Source: Desmodus rotundus
Lineage: Eukaryota; Chordata; Mammalia; Chiroptera; Phyllostomidae
Direction: 5' to 3'
Assembly: GCF_022682495.2 (NCBI RefSeq)
Contig: NC_071392.1
Location: 102,166,896 to 102,230,895 of the forward strand
DNA: 64,000 nt
Position 1 is the first letter of the stretch. Each line of letters begins with the position of its first letter. Positions 10,425-20,105 of the stretch are shown here, piece by piece. Made by a program: the position numbers and the translations under genes. The notes under the pieces were generated by a model. It made no database searches, was not told the DNA's origin, and saw nothing but the letters and a program-made list of their open reading frames with translations.

Positions 10425-11080
10425 AGATTGCTTTGTGCAGCCCTCCTAACAGCACAATGAGGTGCTTTGCTGTCATTTTGCAGTAAGGAAACGGAGGCAC
10501 CGCAGGGTTAAGACAATTGCCAAGGTCCTACAATTGCCAAGGTCAATTGCTAGTGTCGTGGGCCAAATGGGGGACCTCCAAGATATCAGGTCCTAAGGAA
10601 TCCCTGGAACCAGCAAATGTCACTGTAGATGATAAAATCTTGGCAGATGTGATTAAAGATTTTGAGGTGAGAAGATTATCCTGGATTGTCCAGTGGGGTG
10701 TAAATGCCACCACGTGTATCCTTATTAGAGGACCACGGAGGAAGAGTAGACAGACACACAGAAAGAGGAGAAGGCGGCCTGAAGACAGAGCCAGAGATTA
10801 CAGTGCTGTTGCAAACGAAGGAAGGCGGGTGGCCACCAGGAGGCGGGAGAGGTGAGGGATGGTTCTCCCTCGGAGTCTCCAGAGGGAGCACAGCCCCAGC
10901 CACATCTTGGTTTTGGCCCAGTGAAACTGATGTTGCCCTTCTGGTGTTGGCCTGAAGAACTGCGTGACAATACGTTTCTGTTGTTGTAAGCCACCAAGCC
11001 TGTGGTAATTTGTGACAGCTACAGGAAACTAATACAACAAGTAAATGGTCAAGCCAGGATTTGAACCTTGGTAGCCTGTT
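10425..11080 (-). repeat. MIR split by an MLT1 LTR
   Basis: Antisense MIR text (tttgcagtaaggaaacggag, then taagacaattgccaaggtcc) stops near 10550 and resumes at about 11040 with gtaaatggtcaagccaggat and ttgaacc. This places the MLT1 LTR inside a pre-existing MIR. Just before the junction, acaattgccaaggtc occurs twice with an 18-bp period (about 10512-10545). Confidence 0.55.
10554..11038 (+). mobile_element. Solo LTR, MLT1-like (ERVL-MaLR)
   Basis: Starts tgtcgtgggccaaatggggg and ends ttgttgtaagccaccaagcc, ctgtggtaatttgtgacagc, aggaaactaatacaaca, the classic 3' end of MLT1 LTRs. The middle carries gatgtgattaaagattttga and aggagaaggcggcctgaaga, also typical. No internal retroviral genes are attached; it is a solo LTR in intergenic DNA. 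Confidence 0.8.
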
Positions 11081-12239
11081 AATTTTCAGCTTTACAGATA
11101 AGCCTTACATCTGTTCCTTTGGCTTTTGTCAGTCCTAGTCCTGCAAGATGGTAAATGTGTTTACTCAAAAGTAAATTCTTGCTCTTTACAATTTTTTTCT
11201 GCGGCTGGGAGGCAGGTGTGAAGGCAGGAGCTGGAGCAGCTACCTTGTACCCAGAGATTGAGGTTGCATGTTGGGCGTGGCTGAGCCTTCTCACCTACCC
11301 TGGATAAGTGACCTCTAAATTGTTACACACAGGCAGAAATAAACTTCTATGTTGTTAAAAAGGAAGGAAAGAAAGAAGGAAGGAAAAGGAAAGGAAAAAA
11401 GAAACCTCATTATCCGAGTTCCTCCCAGAAATGCCTGAGTTCACAGCTGCCTTCAGGTTTTATGGAGAGTGAAATGAATAGCACCTACCTTAACAACGAT
11501 TTGTTTGTTTGTTTGTTTGTTTTCTTGTGTAATGAGCCCTTGGTTCCATCTTGGAGTCAAGGCAAGGCAAACATTTGTCTCTAGACAAACTTATATAGAG
11601 CTTCTTTTTCTTTTTCTCCTCCTCTTCCTCTTCCTCCTCTTCTTTAAATATCAGGTGAACAGGCTGATGCAACTCAATACATTTCCCTTTTTATCTTAGC
11701 TGCCAGGAAACTCAATTAAAATCATTCAGCTATCCTGATTGTTTTGCCTCAGGTGCATGGAGACACCTGTCTGTGTCTACGCCCCGCTGCATCGGGGTGT
11801 ATCAGTCAGCAGTTGGGTTGTCCTGGGAGACTTGGGAGAGTAGGCCAAGGTTCGAATTCATCTCTCTCTCCAGTTTCCCTGTTGTAACATGGGGATGATA
11901 TTCATAGAGCAACAGCTTCCCAAGATTTGTCCTGCCATTCTGGGAATAGAACCCATCTCTCATTTTAGGAAGCACCGCTCCCTCACTCAGCCGGCGTGGT
12001 CTAGGATGGCCACTGCAGGGGGCTGGGCTGTCTTTCATGTGGTTCCTCATCCTCAGGCAGACTAGCCCAGGCTTATCCTCATGATGGCTGTGCAGGGTCC
12101 AAAAGAGAGAGAGCAGAACCGGTGAGGACTCTGGAGGCCAATGCCGGGAACAGGCACAGCACCACTGCCCTGTGTTCCATCGGCCAGAGAAAGTCTCAAG
12201 GCCAGCCGGGACTCAGAGCATGTGAAATGAACACACATT
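11039..12239. other. Intergenic with simple repeats
   Basis: Holds a GAAG-type purine run at 11358-11405, a (TTTG)n run at about 11500-11522 and a pyrimidine-rich (TCC/TCT) stretch at 11600-11645. No gene, RNA or recent mobile element is recognised. Confidence 0.5.
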
Positions 12240-12299
12240 GCACAGGGCTTGGGTCCAGGGAGTTCATTAATTAGGGGATCAATGCGGTGAAACTGCTCC

Positions 12300-12800
12300 T
12301 ATCCCCACCCTCACCTCTAGAAGTAGGCAGGAGATCCAGGCCTGGCCAAATGAGCATCCCATATGGCTCCAGGGATTAGTAAAGGGAATTGCATCTGACT
12401 TAAATAAGGCAAACCTCAGACAGCCCCAGACTTTCACTTAGACTACTGACGAAGAGACTCTCCTTCCACTGGGGCTGCTGAGCTGGCAGGATGCCGGGGC
12501 TGCTAAGAGCCATCTTACACAGCACAGGGAGAGGCTGCCTGAGGGTGAAGCCAACACAGAGGCAAGCAGAGCTGAGAGATGGAGTGAAACGAGTCCCAGC
12601 AACATCCTTGGAGTTCCTGGGTCCTGCTGTACCTGAAGCTGCATTTCTCCCAGCTCCTTGAAGCCAGGATTCTACCCTTGGACTTTCCCAGCTAGTGCCG
12701 ATAAATTATTATTATTATTATTTTGCTTAAGCCAATTTTGAGTGGCGTTCCTATCACTAGCAACAATAAACATCTTAACTATTACTTGTAGACAAATGGC
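12300..12800 (+). repeat. Old LTR-like repeat with (TTA)n
   Basis: The end (cttggactttcccagctagt, then gcttaagccaattttgagtg, then cactagcaacaataaac) resembles the 3' part of an old mammalian ERVL-type LTR. A (TTA)n run at about 12706-12723 lies within it. The family is not named. Confidence 0.35.
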
Positions 12801-13319
12801 TCTCATACTGAACCATGAGGTAGGGAGAGAGAGAGTTTTTCCTTTCAGGATCAAGTGACAAGGGTCGATTGGAGCACAGGACCTTCAGAATCTTGTCCCA
12901 TCACTGGGAATGGGACCACATAGTTGATCAGAACAGAGAAAAGCCAGGCTTCGGAGTGGGACATCCTGGAGTCTCATGCCACCTGCGTTGCTTGCAAGCT
13001 TCCCAACTTTGGTTAGGAGAGTTGTGATTCCTCCCACCCCAGGTGGTTATAAGGATTCCAGGAGCTCATGTCAGTGGCACTAACGAACCTCAGTCTGTCT
13101 CCCTGGAGCTCCGTTTCCCTCTGACCAAGGTGGATGCAGGCAGGTGCCTTCCTGGAGAGAAGCAGGTGGGGTGGTGAGGGAAACGCTTGCCCCTGCAGCA
13201 CCTGCGTGAAGCTGGTCTTCCCCGAATGCTTTATGTTATTAGCCTGGTTTAAGAGTTTGTATTTCTTGCCACATGAAGTTCATGAAAAGATCAGACAATG
13301 GACAAGGGACAGTAGGTGA
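12801..13319. other. Intergenic, nothing recognised
   Basis: No gene, RNA gene or recent repeat seen. Confidence 0.4.
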
Positions 13320-13455
13320 CCTTTTGAGGTATTTGCTAGATGCCAGACACTGGTTACACGAGTCCCCCCAAGGGAAACTGAGACCACACTGTCAGTAAGT
13401 GGCAGAGCTGGGATTTGAACCCAGGCCCTCTGGCTCCAGGATATCCCTGCTCCCT
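13320..13455 (-). repeat. MIR fragment
   Basis: Antisense MIR: gctagatgccagacactggt, aagggaaactgagaccacac, gtaagtggcagagctgggat, ttgaacccaggccctctggc. Confidence 0.6.
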
Positions 13456-14370
13456 ACCATTGTACTAGATGACCTCTCTAGAGACTATAAGAAGCTTTTC
13501 TTTGCCTAGCCAGAGTTAAGGTGAGGACATTAGCAACCCTACTCGTACCCATGTAAATAGGGCCTTGATTTTTGTGTATACGAAGGAGCATTCCAGCACT
13601 TACCAACAAGCCATCTCAGGCTGCCTCCAACCTGGACATGTTTCATTTGGTCCGTGCAAGTGTTTTACATATTGGAAAAATAACCTTTTTTTCCCTGGCT
13701 TCTCTTAAACATAGAGCTGGAGCTGAAGGGCAGGGCTGGGTATGAAGGGGGGTCTGTTCATTGCATGGGGAGGGAGAGGAGAAGGCCTCGACCCTTGAAC
13801 AAGGCTCAGTCTGAGGTGGTTTCCTGTGCTCTGGGGAGGCCTCATCTGGTCACGGCACACCCCCAGGAGCCAGCCATTCATCCTGCAGGGAGCACAGTGC
13901 CCTCCCGTGCCCCTGCCCGCCTGGAGCCCAGGAGGGGAAAGGCAGAGGGGGCCTCTGTTTGGAGCCTTGATTCTGTGGTCCCTAGGCTCTGTGTCCCTGC
14001 CAATCCCTGCCCCTCTCTGGGCTTTCCATTTCTCATCTGTAAGATGGGCTTGCAGCCATCCCTGCCCAACTTCCAACCTGCCCACCCTGCTTTCTGATCC
14101 TCTTTCTGGAATCCACTCTCCCACTTCGCTTGTCCATCAAGGTCAGTGGGTGGGCACATGATCCGAACTCGGCCAATCAAATTCTCTCTTGGGAGAACCG
14201 GACACTTAAGGGGAACGAAGGCTAAGACAGGGAAACAAAGGTTAAGACAGGGAAACAGTTGGTGCCCTGAAGATTCTGCCCCATGGCTCCTGCTCCCGGT
14301 ACCCTGGGTTCCAGCTTCTCATTCCCTGGAGGTGACCTGCTGCTGACCTTTCCAGGTTCCAGCTGGTCAA
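13456..14370. other. Intergenic, nothing recognised
   Basis: Open frames of 100-139 codons on both strands at 13.7-14.18 kb lie on opposite strands of the same GC-rich sequence and have no recognisable domain, so they are not annotated as genes. Confidence 0.4.
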
Positions 14371-14478
14371 CTCCTTCCTTCCGTCCTTCCTTCCGTCCTT
14401 CCTTCCTTCCTTCCTTCCTTCCTTCCTTCCTTCCCACCCTCCTTCCCTCCCTCCCTCCCTCCCTCCCTCCCTTTCTTC
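14371..14478 (+). repeat. Polypyrimidine tract (TTCC)n then (CCCT)n
   Basis: About 108 nt of almost uninterrupted pyrimidine on the + strand. It changes from a TTCC/GTCC tetranucleotide to a CCTCC tetranucleotide near 14437. It lies 7.4 kb upstream of PTGIS exon 1. Long homopurine-homopyrimidine tracts can adopt triplex (H-DNA) structure; whether this one does is not shown. Confidence 0.95.
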
Positions 14479-15690
14479 CAGCCTCCTCTGGCTCCCTCTT
14501 CATTTTCCTCCCTGGCATTTTCCCCAATAAATTTTGCCTCTCTGAGTCTTGGCTTCACCACCCAAAAATTGGGAATAATAATAGTATCCATTTTATAGGG
14601 TCTTGTGCAGATTAGATGAGTTAATATGAAAAAATATTTCAGATGGCCTAAGATACCAACAAAGTTAGAGCTTTAGTTAGAAAAACATTTTAAACTGCCC
14701 CTCCCTTATGGGTCTGGTTTTCGGCTTCAAAGGAGGCAGCACGCATAATATTTTCCTTCCCTGACTCAGTGTGTTTGTGGCCTTCAGGACGCAGACATGA
14801 GCCAGATCTGGTTCCCGGAAGAGACGAGGCAGGAGTGTGGGAGGAAAGGGCTGCCCTTGCCCAGTGAAAGCCCCCCATTTTCTGAAGGAGTTGGGTCTGG
14901 ACATTATCCTGACCCTCCAGCAGCCCAGTAAGAGAGCAGAGGTTTGGCAGGATCAGAGAGTGGCCCAGATGTCTTGTCTCTACTGGACCATGAACATCTG
15001 GACACCCTGAGACTCCTTCCGGAGAGTCTGGATGATTGTCACTAGCTGGCGGCCCTGGTACAGCTGGACAGAAGAGGGAACTTCCTGAGAGTCCACCTGA
15101 GAGGTGGGCTTCCCTACCCCGATGAAGGCTTAGACATGCCCATTGCACAGATGAGGCAAAGCAACTCGCTTAGGGTCACATGGCAAATGAGTGGCAATGT
15201 TGGGATTTGCGTTCAGCCCTCAAGCCCTTGGAGGTCCCCACCCTTTCACCATGGGCTGCGGGGTGGTGGGGGGGTCTTCTTTCATCTTCACTCCTGAGGA
15301 TGTACCAGTCTTGCCCCCACGGGGACCCTGTCAGTCCTCATGGGTCAGGGGAGTTTGGAGTGTCTGTTACTTCCCAGACCCTGCCTGTCCCTGCAAGATG
15401 TTGTAGCTATGACAGCTGGACACTCTATCAGCTCGATAATGCAGAAAGCCCGAGGTGTAAAAAATAGGAAAAAAAAGAAGGCAGTAAAAAATAATAAGAT
15501 GAGACAACATTTTGAAAGCTCACCGTGCGCTGGCACTGTGACAGGTGTTTCAGATGTATTATTTATTATCTCATGTAGTCCTCGCCACATCCATAACTGG
15601 AAGGTCATCTCGGTTAGAAATGGTTTTGGCTGCATGGAAGAGAAAATCTGACTCACGGCGTATTTACTCGATTACCTCATTAAACAAGTC
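14479..15690. other. Intergenic, old repeat traces
   Basis: A MIR-like trace at about 14520-14640 (tctgagtcttggcttcacca, then ttgggaataataatagtatc) and another near 15140-15210 (gatgaggcaaagcaactcgc). No gene is recognised. Confidence 0.45.
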
Positions 15691-15691
15691 T

Positions 15692-16028
15692 AGCCCTTTC
15701 TGCGGAAGTGCAGTGGCGGCGGCAGGCGCGACCCGCAGAAGGACGCTGGTGAGTTTGTGAACCTGTACGTGAGGTGGAAACGCTCCGCCAGCCACCGCAT
15801 CACCGGCGCCAAGGACGACATGGCCATCCCGATGATGAACGTGGCCAAGGTTGACGAGGGGCCACACAGGTTCAAGGGCCAGTTTAAAACCTTTGCTATC
15901 TGCTATTGGCAGGCTGGGCGAGTCCGATGACTCCCTTCTCAGACTGGTCAAGGCCCATGACATCACCTCAAAGGACTTCCGACGGGAGAGCATTGCAGAT
16001 GTGAAATTTGTCATAAATAAATAGTGAA
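15692..16028 (+). pseudogene. RPS21P: Processed pseudogene of RPS21 (40S ribosomal protein S21)
   Basis: Intronless copy of RPS21 mRNA. It includes a piece of 5' UTR (15692-15732), the coding part from the mutated start (ATG to CCG at 15733-15735), and 3' UTR through gtcataaataaatag. Readable peptides are [23 protein letters not shown] and GQFKTFAIC, matching RPS21 in order. A deletion of about 5 nt after the AIC codons shifts frame; in the next frame [21 protein letters not shown] follows. The TGA stop has become CGA. No poly(A) remains at the 3' end. Start loss, frameshift and stop loss mean it cannot encode S21. Confidence 0.92.
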
Positions 16029-16504
16029 CCATGCCTCCCCCCACCCACCCACAAAAAGGGAGTCTAGAGGTAGGTTGTTCCAGGGAGGGTTGCTCTGCAG
16101 CTGTAGTTTGGGGCTGTGCAATTTTACTTGCCTTTCCTCCTAACACCCCCACCATCACAACCTCATACAAGGGCACCCGAAAAAGAAGAGGCAAACAGGG
16201 TGGGAAAATATGCCAGAAGGCACCCCACAGCCACCCTGGATCCATCCTTAGCAAAGAGGGATTTCCCTGGCTGGCTCACATGCATGGTAGTTCACTTCCT
16301 GGGAAGGGGATGGGGCCACCTTCCTAACCACCTACCGGATTCCTGAACAAAAGCAGATTCTGTTTGCAAGGGGGAAGCTGGGAGGCCCCAGAAACATCCT
16401 CTCCTTGGTGTATGAGCACTGGTCTCCTTCCTTGGGGGAATTTTGCCCCTGGGTTGAGGGGGAAGGAGGGACATGCTATCTGGGACCCTGGTCTGCACAC
16501 AAGC
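16029..16504. other. Intergenic, nothing recognised
   Basis: Short open frames only; no gene or repeat named. Confidence 0.4.
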
Positions 16505-16690
16505 GAGGGGTGTGGGGTAGAAATTGAGCACCTACTGTGTGCCAGGCCCCACAGTGGGTGATTTCATCCTCTCCTCATTTATTTCTGTCCTCACAGTAGC
16601 CCTGTGAGGAATGAACTTGTTCATCCCATTCTGTAGATGAGAAAACTGAGCCTGAGCTCACGCAGGAGGTGAGAGGCTGACCTGGGATAA
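16505..16690 (-). repeat. MIR
   Basis: Antisense MIR: gaaattgagcacctactgtg, tgccaggccccacagtgggt, ctgtagatgagaaaactgag and an acgcaggaggtgagaggctg block, in order. Confidence 0.65.
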
Positions 16691-17059
16691 GCCCTGAGCT
16701 TGGTCATCTTTCACGAATGCTTAACTGTGCGTCAGGCACTCCTCTGATAGGCCTGTCACCTGGATTAGGTCATTTACCTAATGACAATTTACCTAATGAG
16801 GTGCTGAGGCTTGGGGAGGTGGAGCAGACTGCTCAGGGTCCCACAGCCCAGTATAGGCTGAGCCGGGCTGTGAGCCCCACTGCCAGAAGGTTGCCCATGG
16901 GCCCCCAAATTGGGGGAAAAGCCCCCAGCCTGTTCTGTAGCCTTTTGGGGGTTGTTGGCTTCAGCAGACAAGCTGGATAAATAAACAAGAGGCTCAGGAA
17001 GCTCCTTTTCCTTTTTGATGTCCTGAATCCGCTGAGACCACATGAGCATCACCTAGCTG

Positions 17060-17560
17060 CCTTGTCATCCATCACTAAATAGGGAAATAAGTAAACCCTT
17101 AATGTGATAGCAGGAAATGTTAAGTACTGGCAAGGGAAATAAAACAGGATAAGGCAACAGAGAGTGATGGTGTGACTGCTTTAGACCAGGTGGTCACGGA
17201 GGGCTTCTCTGAGGAGGCGACAGTCGAGCAAAGACAGAGGGACAAGGGATGGGAAGGAAAGAGCCCTCTGTGCAAGTCTCCAACAGAAGAGCATTCCAGG
17301 CAGAAAGAAGAGCAAGTGCAAAGGCCCTGTGGTGGGAGTGAGTTTGGCACACTTGCGGAAGGATGAGAGATGTGCGTGGTTGAAGCTGAGTGGGTGAGGG
17401 GGAGGGAGGGGGATCAAGAGGCCAGGGGGGTGAAGGTGGAAGAGGCAGATCACCCAGGTCCTTGTAGCACCTTGTAAGGTCCTGGGCTGTGCTGTGAGTG
17501 AGGCGGAGCCATGGATGGCTCTGAGTGGGGTTCAGGGACAGGATCTGACTTAGGTGCTAG
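17060..17560 (+). repeat. Old dispersed repeat, family U, long copy
   Basis: Among the best-preserved copies: aaaacaggataaggcaacag, ggtggtcacggagggcttct, ctgaggaggcgacagtcgag, agaagagcattccaggcaga, agcaagtgcaaaggccctgt, ggtccttgtagcaccttgta and gacaggatctgac appear in order. Non-coding. Confidence 0.6.
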
Positions 17561-17639
17561 TGACTTAGCATCTGACTAAGAAAGGACACTAAGAAGCTAG
17601 GAAAATTCCAAGGCCAGTAGAATGGGGAAACTGAGACAA

Positions 17640-18219
17640 GAAAATGAAACAAGGCCAATCAGTTTGAGTAATTTACAACCACCTGGTGAATCACAGGAGC
17701 TTATCTCCCCTAACCATGGTACTGAGAGTGAATGGTTTATACCTCTCCTCCCTGACCAGAGGACACTGTAACCTCCCTGGCCATAAACCACAAGTGTCGG
17801 GGAAGAGAGGAAGGCTGATGCAAATGGAGGGAGAGATAACAGGGAACAAAGGGAGCCAGCTCGGGAAGAAGCTGCAGACTCCCTTTTCAGCTCCCCTCCC
17901 CTTACTGTCCAGAGAAACAGCACATCTGTGCTTCTCCTTGGAATTTCCCCCTCCCAAATTCCCACGATTCCCCTGTATAAACTTACCTCTGAAAGCCCAA
18001 GGTAAAGTGGGTGTTAGGGTTTCTACCTGCCACCTTCTCCGATTGCTGGCCTCTGAGATTAGTAAAAACGCAATTATAATCCAATCCCTGTTTCTGCTTT
18101 TTGGCGGAGAGGTGACAGGCAGCACGAGCCCTGGACTCAGTGACCCCCTCCGGTTTCAAAACTGGCAAAGTCAGTGTTGGCGCTGACTGTCGCTACCAGA
18201 ACCAGTAACTAGAGACAAG
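17640..18219 (+). other. Possible old LTR-like segment, left half
   Basis: Contains a CCAAT-type ggccaatcagtt (about 17653-17665), a TATA-like ctgtataaac (about 17972-17981) about 310 nt later, and an A-rich attagtaaaaacgcaattat. The flank resumes at 20106 after the HAL1 insertion. The layout is reminiscent of a retroviral LTR but I cannot name a family, and no internal genes are present. Confidence 0.25.
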
Positions 18220-18235
18220 CAACGACTGCATCTTT
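18220..18235 (+). repeat. Target-site duplication, left, of HAL1 copy 2
   Basis: caacgactgcatcttt is repeated exactly at 20090-20105. The first C may belong to the element, so the duplication is 15 or 16 bp. Confidence 0.93.
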
Positions 18236-18617
18236 TTTTTAAATATATTTATTGATTATGCTATTACAGTTGTCCCATTTCCCCCCCCACTCCAATCCAT
18301 CCTGCCCACCCCCTCCCTCCCACATTCCCCCCTATAGTTCATGTCCATGGGTCATACTTATAAGTTCTTTGGCTTCTACATTTCCTCCCCCTGTCTATTT
18401 TCCACCTATCATCTATGCTACTTATTCTCTGTACCTTTCCCCCGCTCTCCTGCTCCCACTCCCCTATTGACACCCCTCCATGTGATCTCCATCTCTATGG
18501 TTCTGTTCCTGTTCTAGTTGTTTGCCTAGTTTGCTCTTGTTTTTGTTTTAGGTGTGGTCGTTAATAACTGTGAGTTTGCTGTCATTTTTACTGTTCCTAT
18601 TTTTGATCTTCTTTTTC

Positions 18618-19307
18618 TTAGGTAACTCCCTTTAACATTTCATATAATAAGGGCTTGGTGATGATGAACTTCTTTAACTTGACCTTATCTGAGAAGCACT
18701 TTATCTTCCCTTCCATTCTAAATGATAGCTTTGCTGGATACAGTAATCTTGGATGTAGGTCCTTGCATTTAATCTTGGGTAATGTAATGATGATGTGCCT
18801 TGGTGTGTTTCTCCTTGGGTCCAGCTTCTTTGGGACTCTCTGAGCTTCCTGGACTTCCCAGAAGTCTATTTCCTTTGCCATATTAGGGAAGTTCTCCTTC
18901 ATTATTTGTTCAAATAAGTTTTCAATTTTTTGTTCTTCCTCTTCTCCTTCTGGCACCCCTATAGTTCGGATGTTGGAACGTTTTGAGATGTCCTGGAGGT
19001 TCCTAAGCCTCTCCTCATTTTTCCGAGTTCTTGTTTCTTCATTCTTTTCTGGTTGGATGTTTCTTTCTTCCTTCTGGTCCACACCGTTTATTTGAGTCCC
19101 AGTTTCCTTCGCATCACTATTGGTTCCCTGTACATTTTCCTTTGTTTCTCTTAGCATAGGCTTCATTTTTTCATCTATTTTTCGAACAGATTCAACCAAT
19201 TCTGTGAGCATCTTGATAACCAGTGCTTTGAACTGTGCATCCGATAGGTTGGCTATCTCTTCGTTGCTTAGTTGTATTTTTTCTGGAGCTTTGAAGTGTT
19301 CTGTCAT
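18618..19307 (-). CDS. HAL1 ORF1p-like protein, open, internally deleted
   Basis: A 229-residue open frame starting MTEHFKAPEK and ending KPLLYEMLKGVT. The N-terminal half is charged and helix-prone, resembling the ORF1p coiled coil: LSNEEIANLS, KMLTELVESV, then KNEERLRNLQDI. The RRM/CTD part follows: TIGVPEGEEEE, EAQRVPKKLDP, RHIIITLPKIK. Aligned with the HAL1 copy at 4.9-5.3 kb, 48 residues are replaced by one Cys at the KIK|C|KDLHP junction, a net in-frame loss of 47 codons from the nucleic-acid-binding C-terminal domain. L1 ORF1p normally trimerises and coats RNA. With this loss, activity is doubtful. Whether it is transcribed is not shown. Confidence 0.8.
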   Translation of the reverse strand: MTEHFKAPEKIQLSNEEIANLSDAQFKALVIKMLTELVESVRKIDEKMKPMLRETKENVQGTNSDAKETGTQINGVDQKEERNIQPEKNEETRTRKNEERLRNLQDISKRSNIRTIGVPEGEEEEQKIENLFEQIMKENFPNMAKEIDFWEVQEAQRVPKKLDPRRNTPRHIIITLPKIKCKDLHPRLLYPAKLSFRMEGKIKCFSDKVKLKKFIITKPLLYEMLKGVT

Positions 19308-19311
19308 TTGG

Positions 19312-19314
<3 letters not shown>

Positions 19315-19343
<29 letters not shown>

Positions 19344-19947
19344 GGTCTTGGCGTGTCTGTTACTTTAAGGGGTGGAGCCTTAGGTGTTCACCGGGGCGGG
19401 GTAACGCTGGTCGCTGTGCTGTGACGCTGTACGTGGGGGAGGGGTCGAGAGGGAGCAATGGCGCCCGCCTCACCTTCCTCCAGATTTCAGTCTTTCACTC
19501 GGATACCCACAATCAAACTGGGCCCCTCTGGTGCTGGTTCCCGAGTGGGCGGGCCTGTGCACACTCTAGGCCCCTGTGGGTCTCTCCAACGACCTCTCCC
19601 GTGAGGCTGGGAGTCTCTCCTGCTGCCGCCCCAACCCCCAGGGGCGCTTTCAATCAGAGGTTTGAGGCTTTATTTCCCGGAGCTGGAGCCCTGGGTTGCG
19701 CAGCCTGCTTCGATCCCCGCCCCGCCGTTCGCCCGGTTTATCTGTGTGCGAATGTGGGGCTCCGGGGTGCTACCCACTGCTCTGCCTGCCCCGCTCTCCG
19801 CCACTCTGAGTCCGGCCCTCTCGGTTTATCTGTGCAAATGTGGGGCCGCAGGGTCTGCTAGTGCTCGGCCTGCCTGCCCCGTTCGTCCCACACCCCGCCA
19901 GTCTCGGTCCCGCCACGGCCACGCGAGTCCTCTCCACCCCGGTGCCT
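19315..19947 (-). other. GC-rich 5' UTR module of HAL1 copy 2, ending in A29
   Basis: On the minus strand this module begins after ctgagacagg (about 19950) and ends in 29 consecutive A (T run at 19315-19343). Directly after it the text ggcccaaatgacagaac rejoins the line of HAL1 copy 1 (ggcccaaatgaaagagc). In copy 1 the same interval is only about 9 nt. Inside the module, two tandem units with an 88-bp period can be seen (ggtttatctgtg at 19735 and 19823), like monomeric LINE promoters. It is CpG-rich. Confidence 0.8.
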
Positions 19948-20074
19948 GTCTCAGCCCCTCCTACCGGTCTGGATGAATGTTTATTTTGTATTTCCTTGGT
20001 GTTGGACCCCCTTGCCGTTCGATTTTCTGTCAGTTCTGGTTGTGCGAGGAGGCGCAGTGTGTCTACCTACGCCG

Positions 20075-20083
20075 CCATCTTGG
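20075..20083 (-). promoter_or_regulatory. YY1-like site at the HAL1 5' end
   Basis: The minus strand reads CCAAGATGGCGGC a few nucleotides from the element's first base. A CAAGATGGC site at the same position in human L1 binds YY1 and directs accurate initiation. The equivalent in HAL1 copy 1 is caagatggaggt. The site is seen in the sequence; its function is inferred from L1. Confidence 0.55.
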
Positions 20084-20089
20084 TTCTCC

Positions 20090-20105
20090 CAACGACTGCA
20101 TCTTT
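20090..20105 (+). repeat. Target-site duplication, right, of HAL1 copy 2
   Basis: Exact repeat of 18220-18235 (caacgactgcatcttt). Confidence 0.93.

Larger units (their letters stand above)
18236..20090 (-). mobile_element. HAL1 (ORF1-only LINE) copy 2, full length, young
   Basis: Reads on the minus strand from ggagaaccaagatggcggcg (about 20089 down) to a tail aataaatatatttaaaaaaa at 18236. It has a 5' UTR, an open ORF1 (18618-19307) and a 3' UTR of about 370 nt, with no ORF2. Exact 15-16 bp target-site duplications bracket it, so the insertion is recent relative to the other repeats. The 5' UTR contains a GC-rich module of about 630 bp ending in A29 that is absent from the copy at 4.3-5.7 kb. 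It is inserted antisense to PTGIS, 1.8 kb upstream of the start codon. Mobilisation would need L1 reverse transcriptase in trans. Confidence 0.92.

Noticed and set aside
15664..16254. 196-codon minus-strand open frame at the RPS21 pseudogene
   Set aside because: It is antisense to the RPS21-derived sequence and has no domain of its own.
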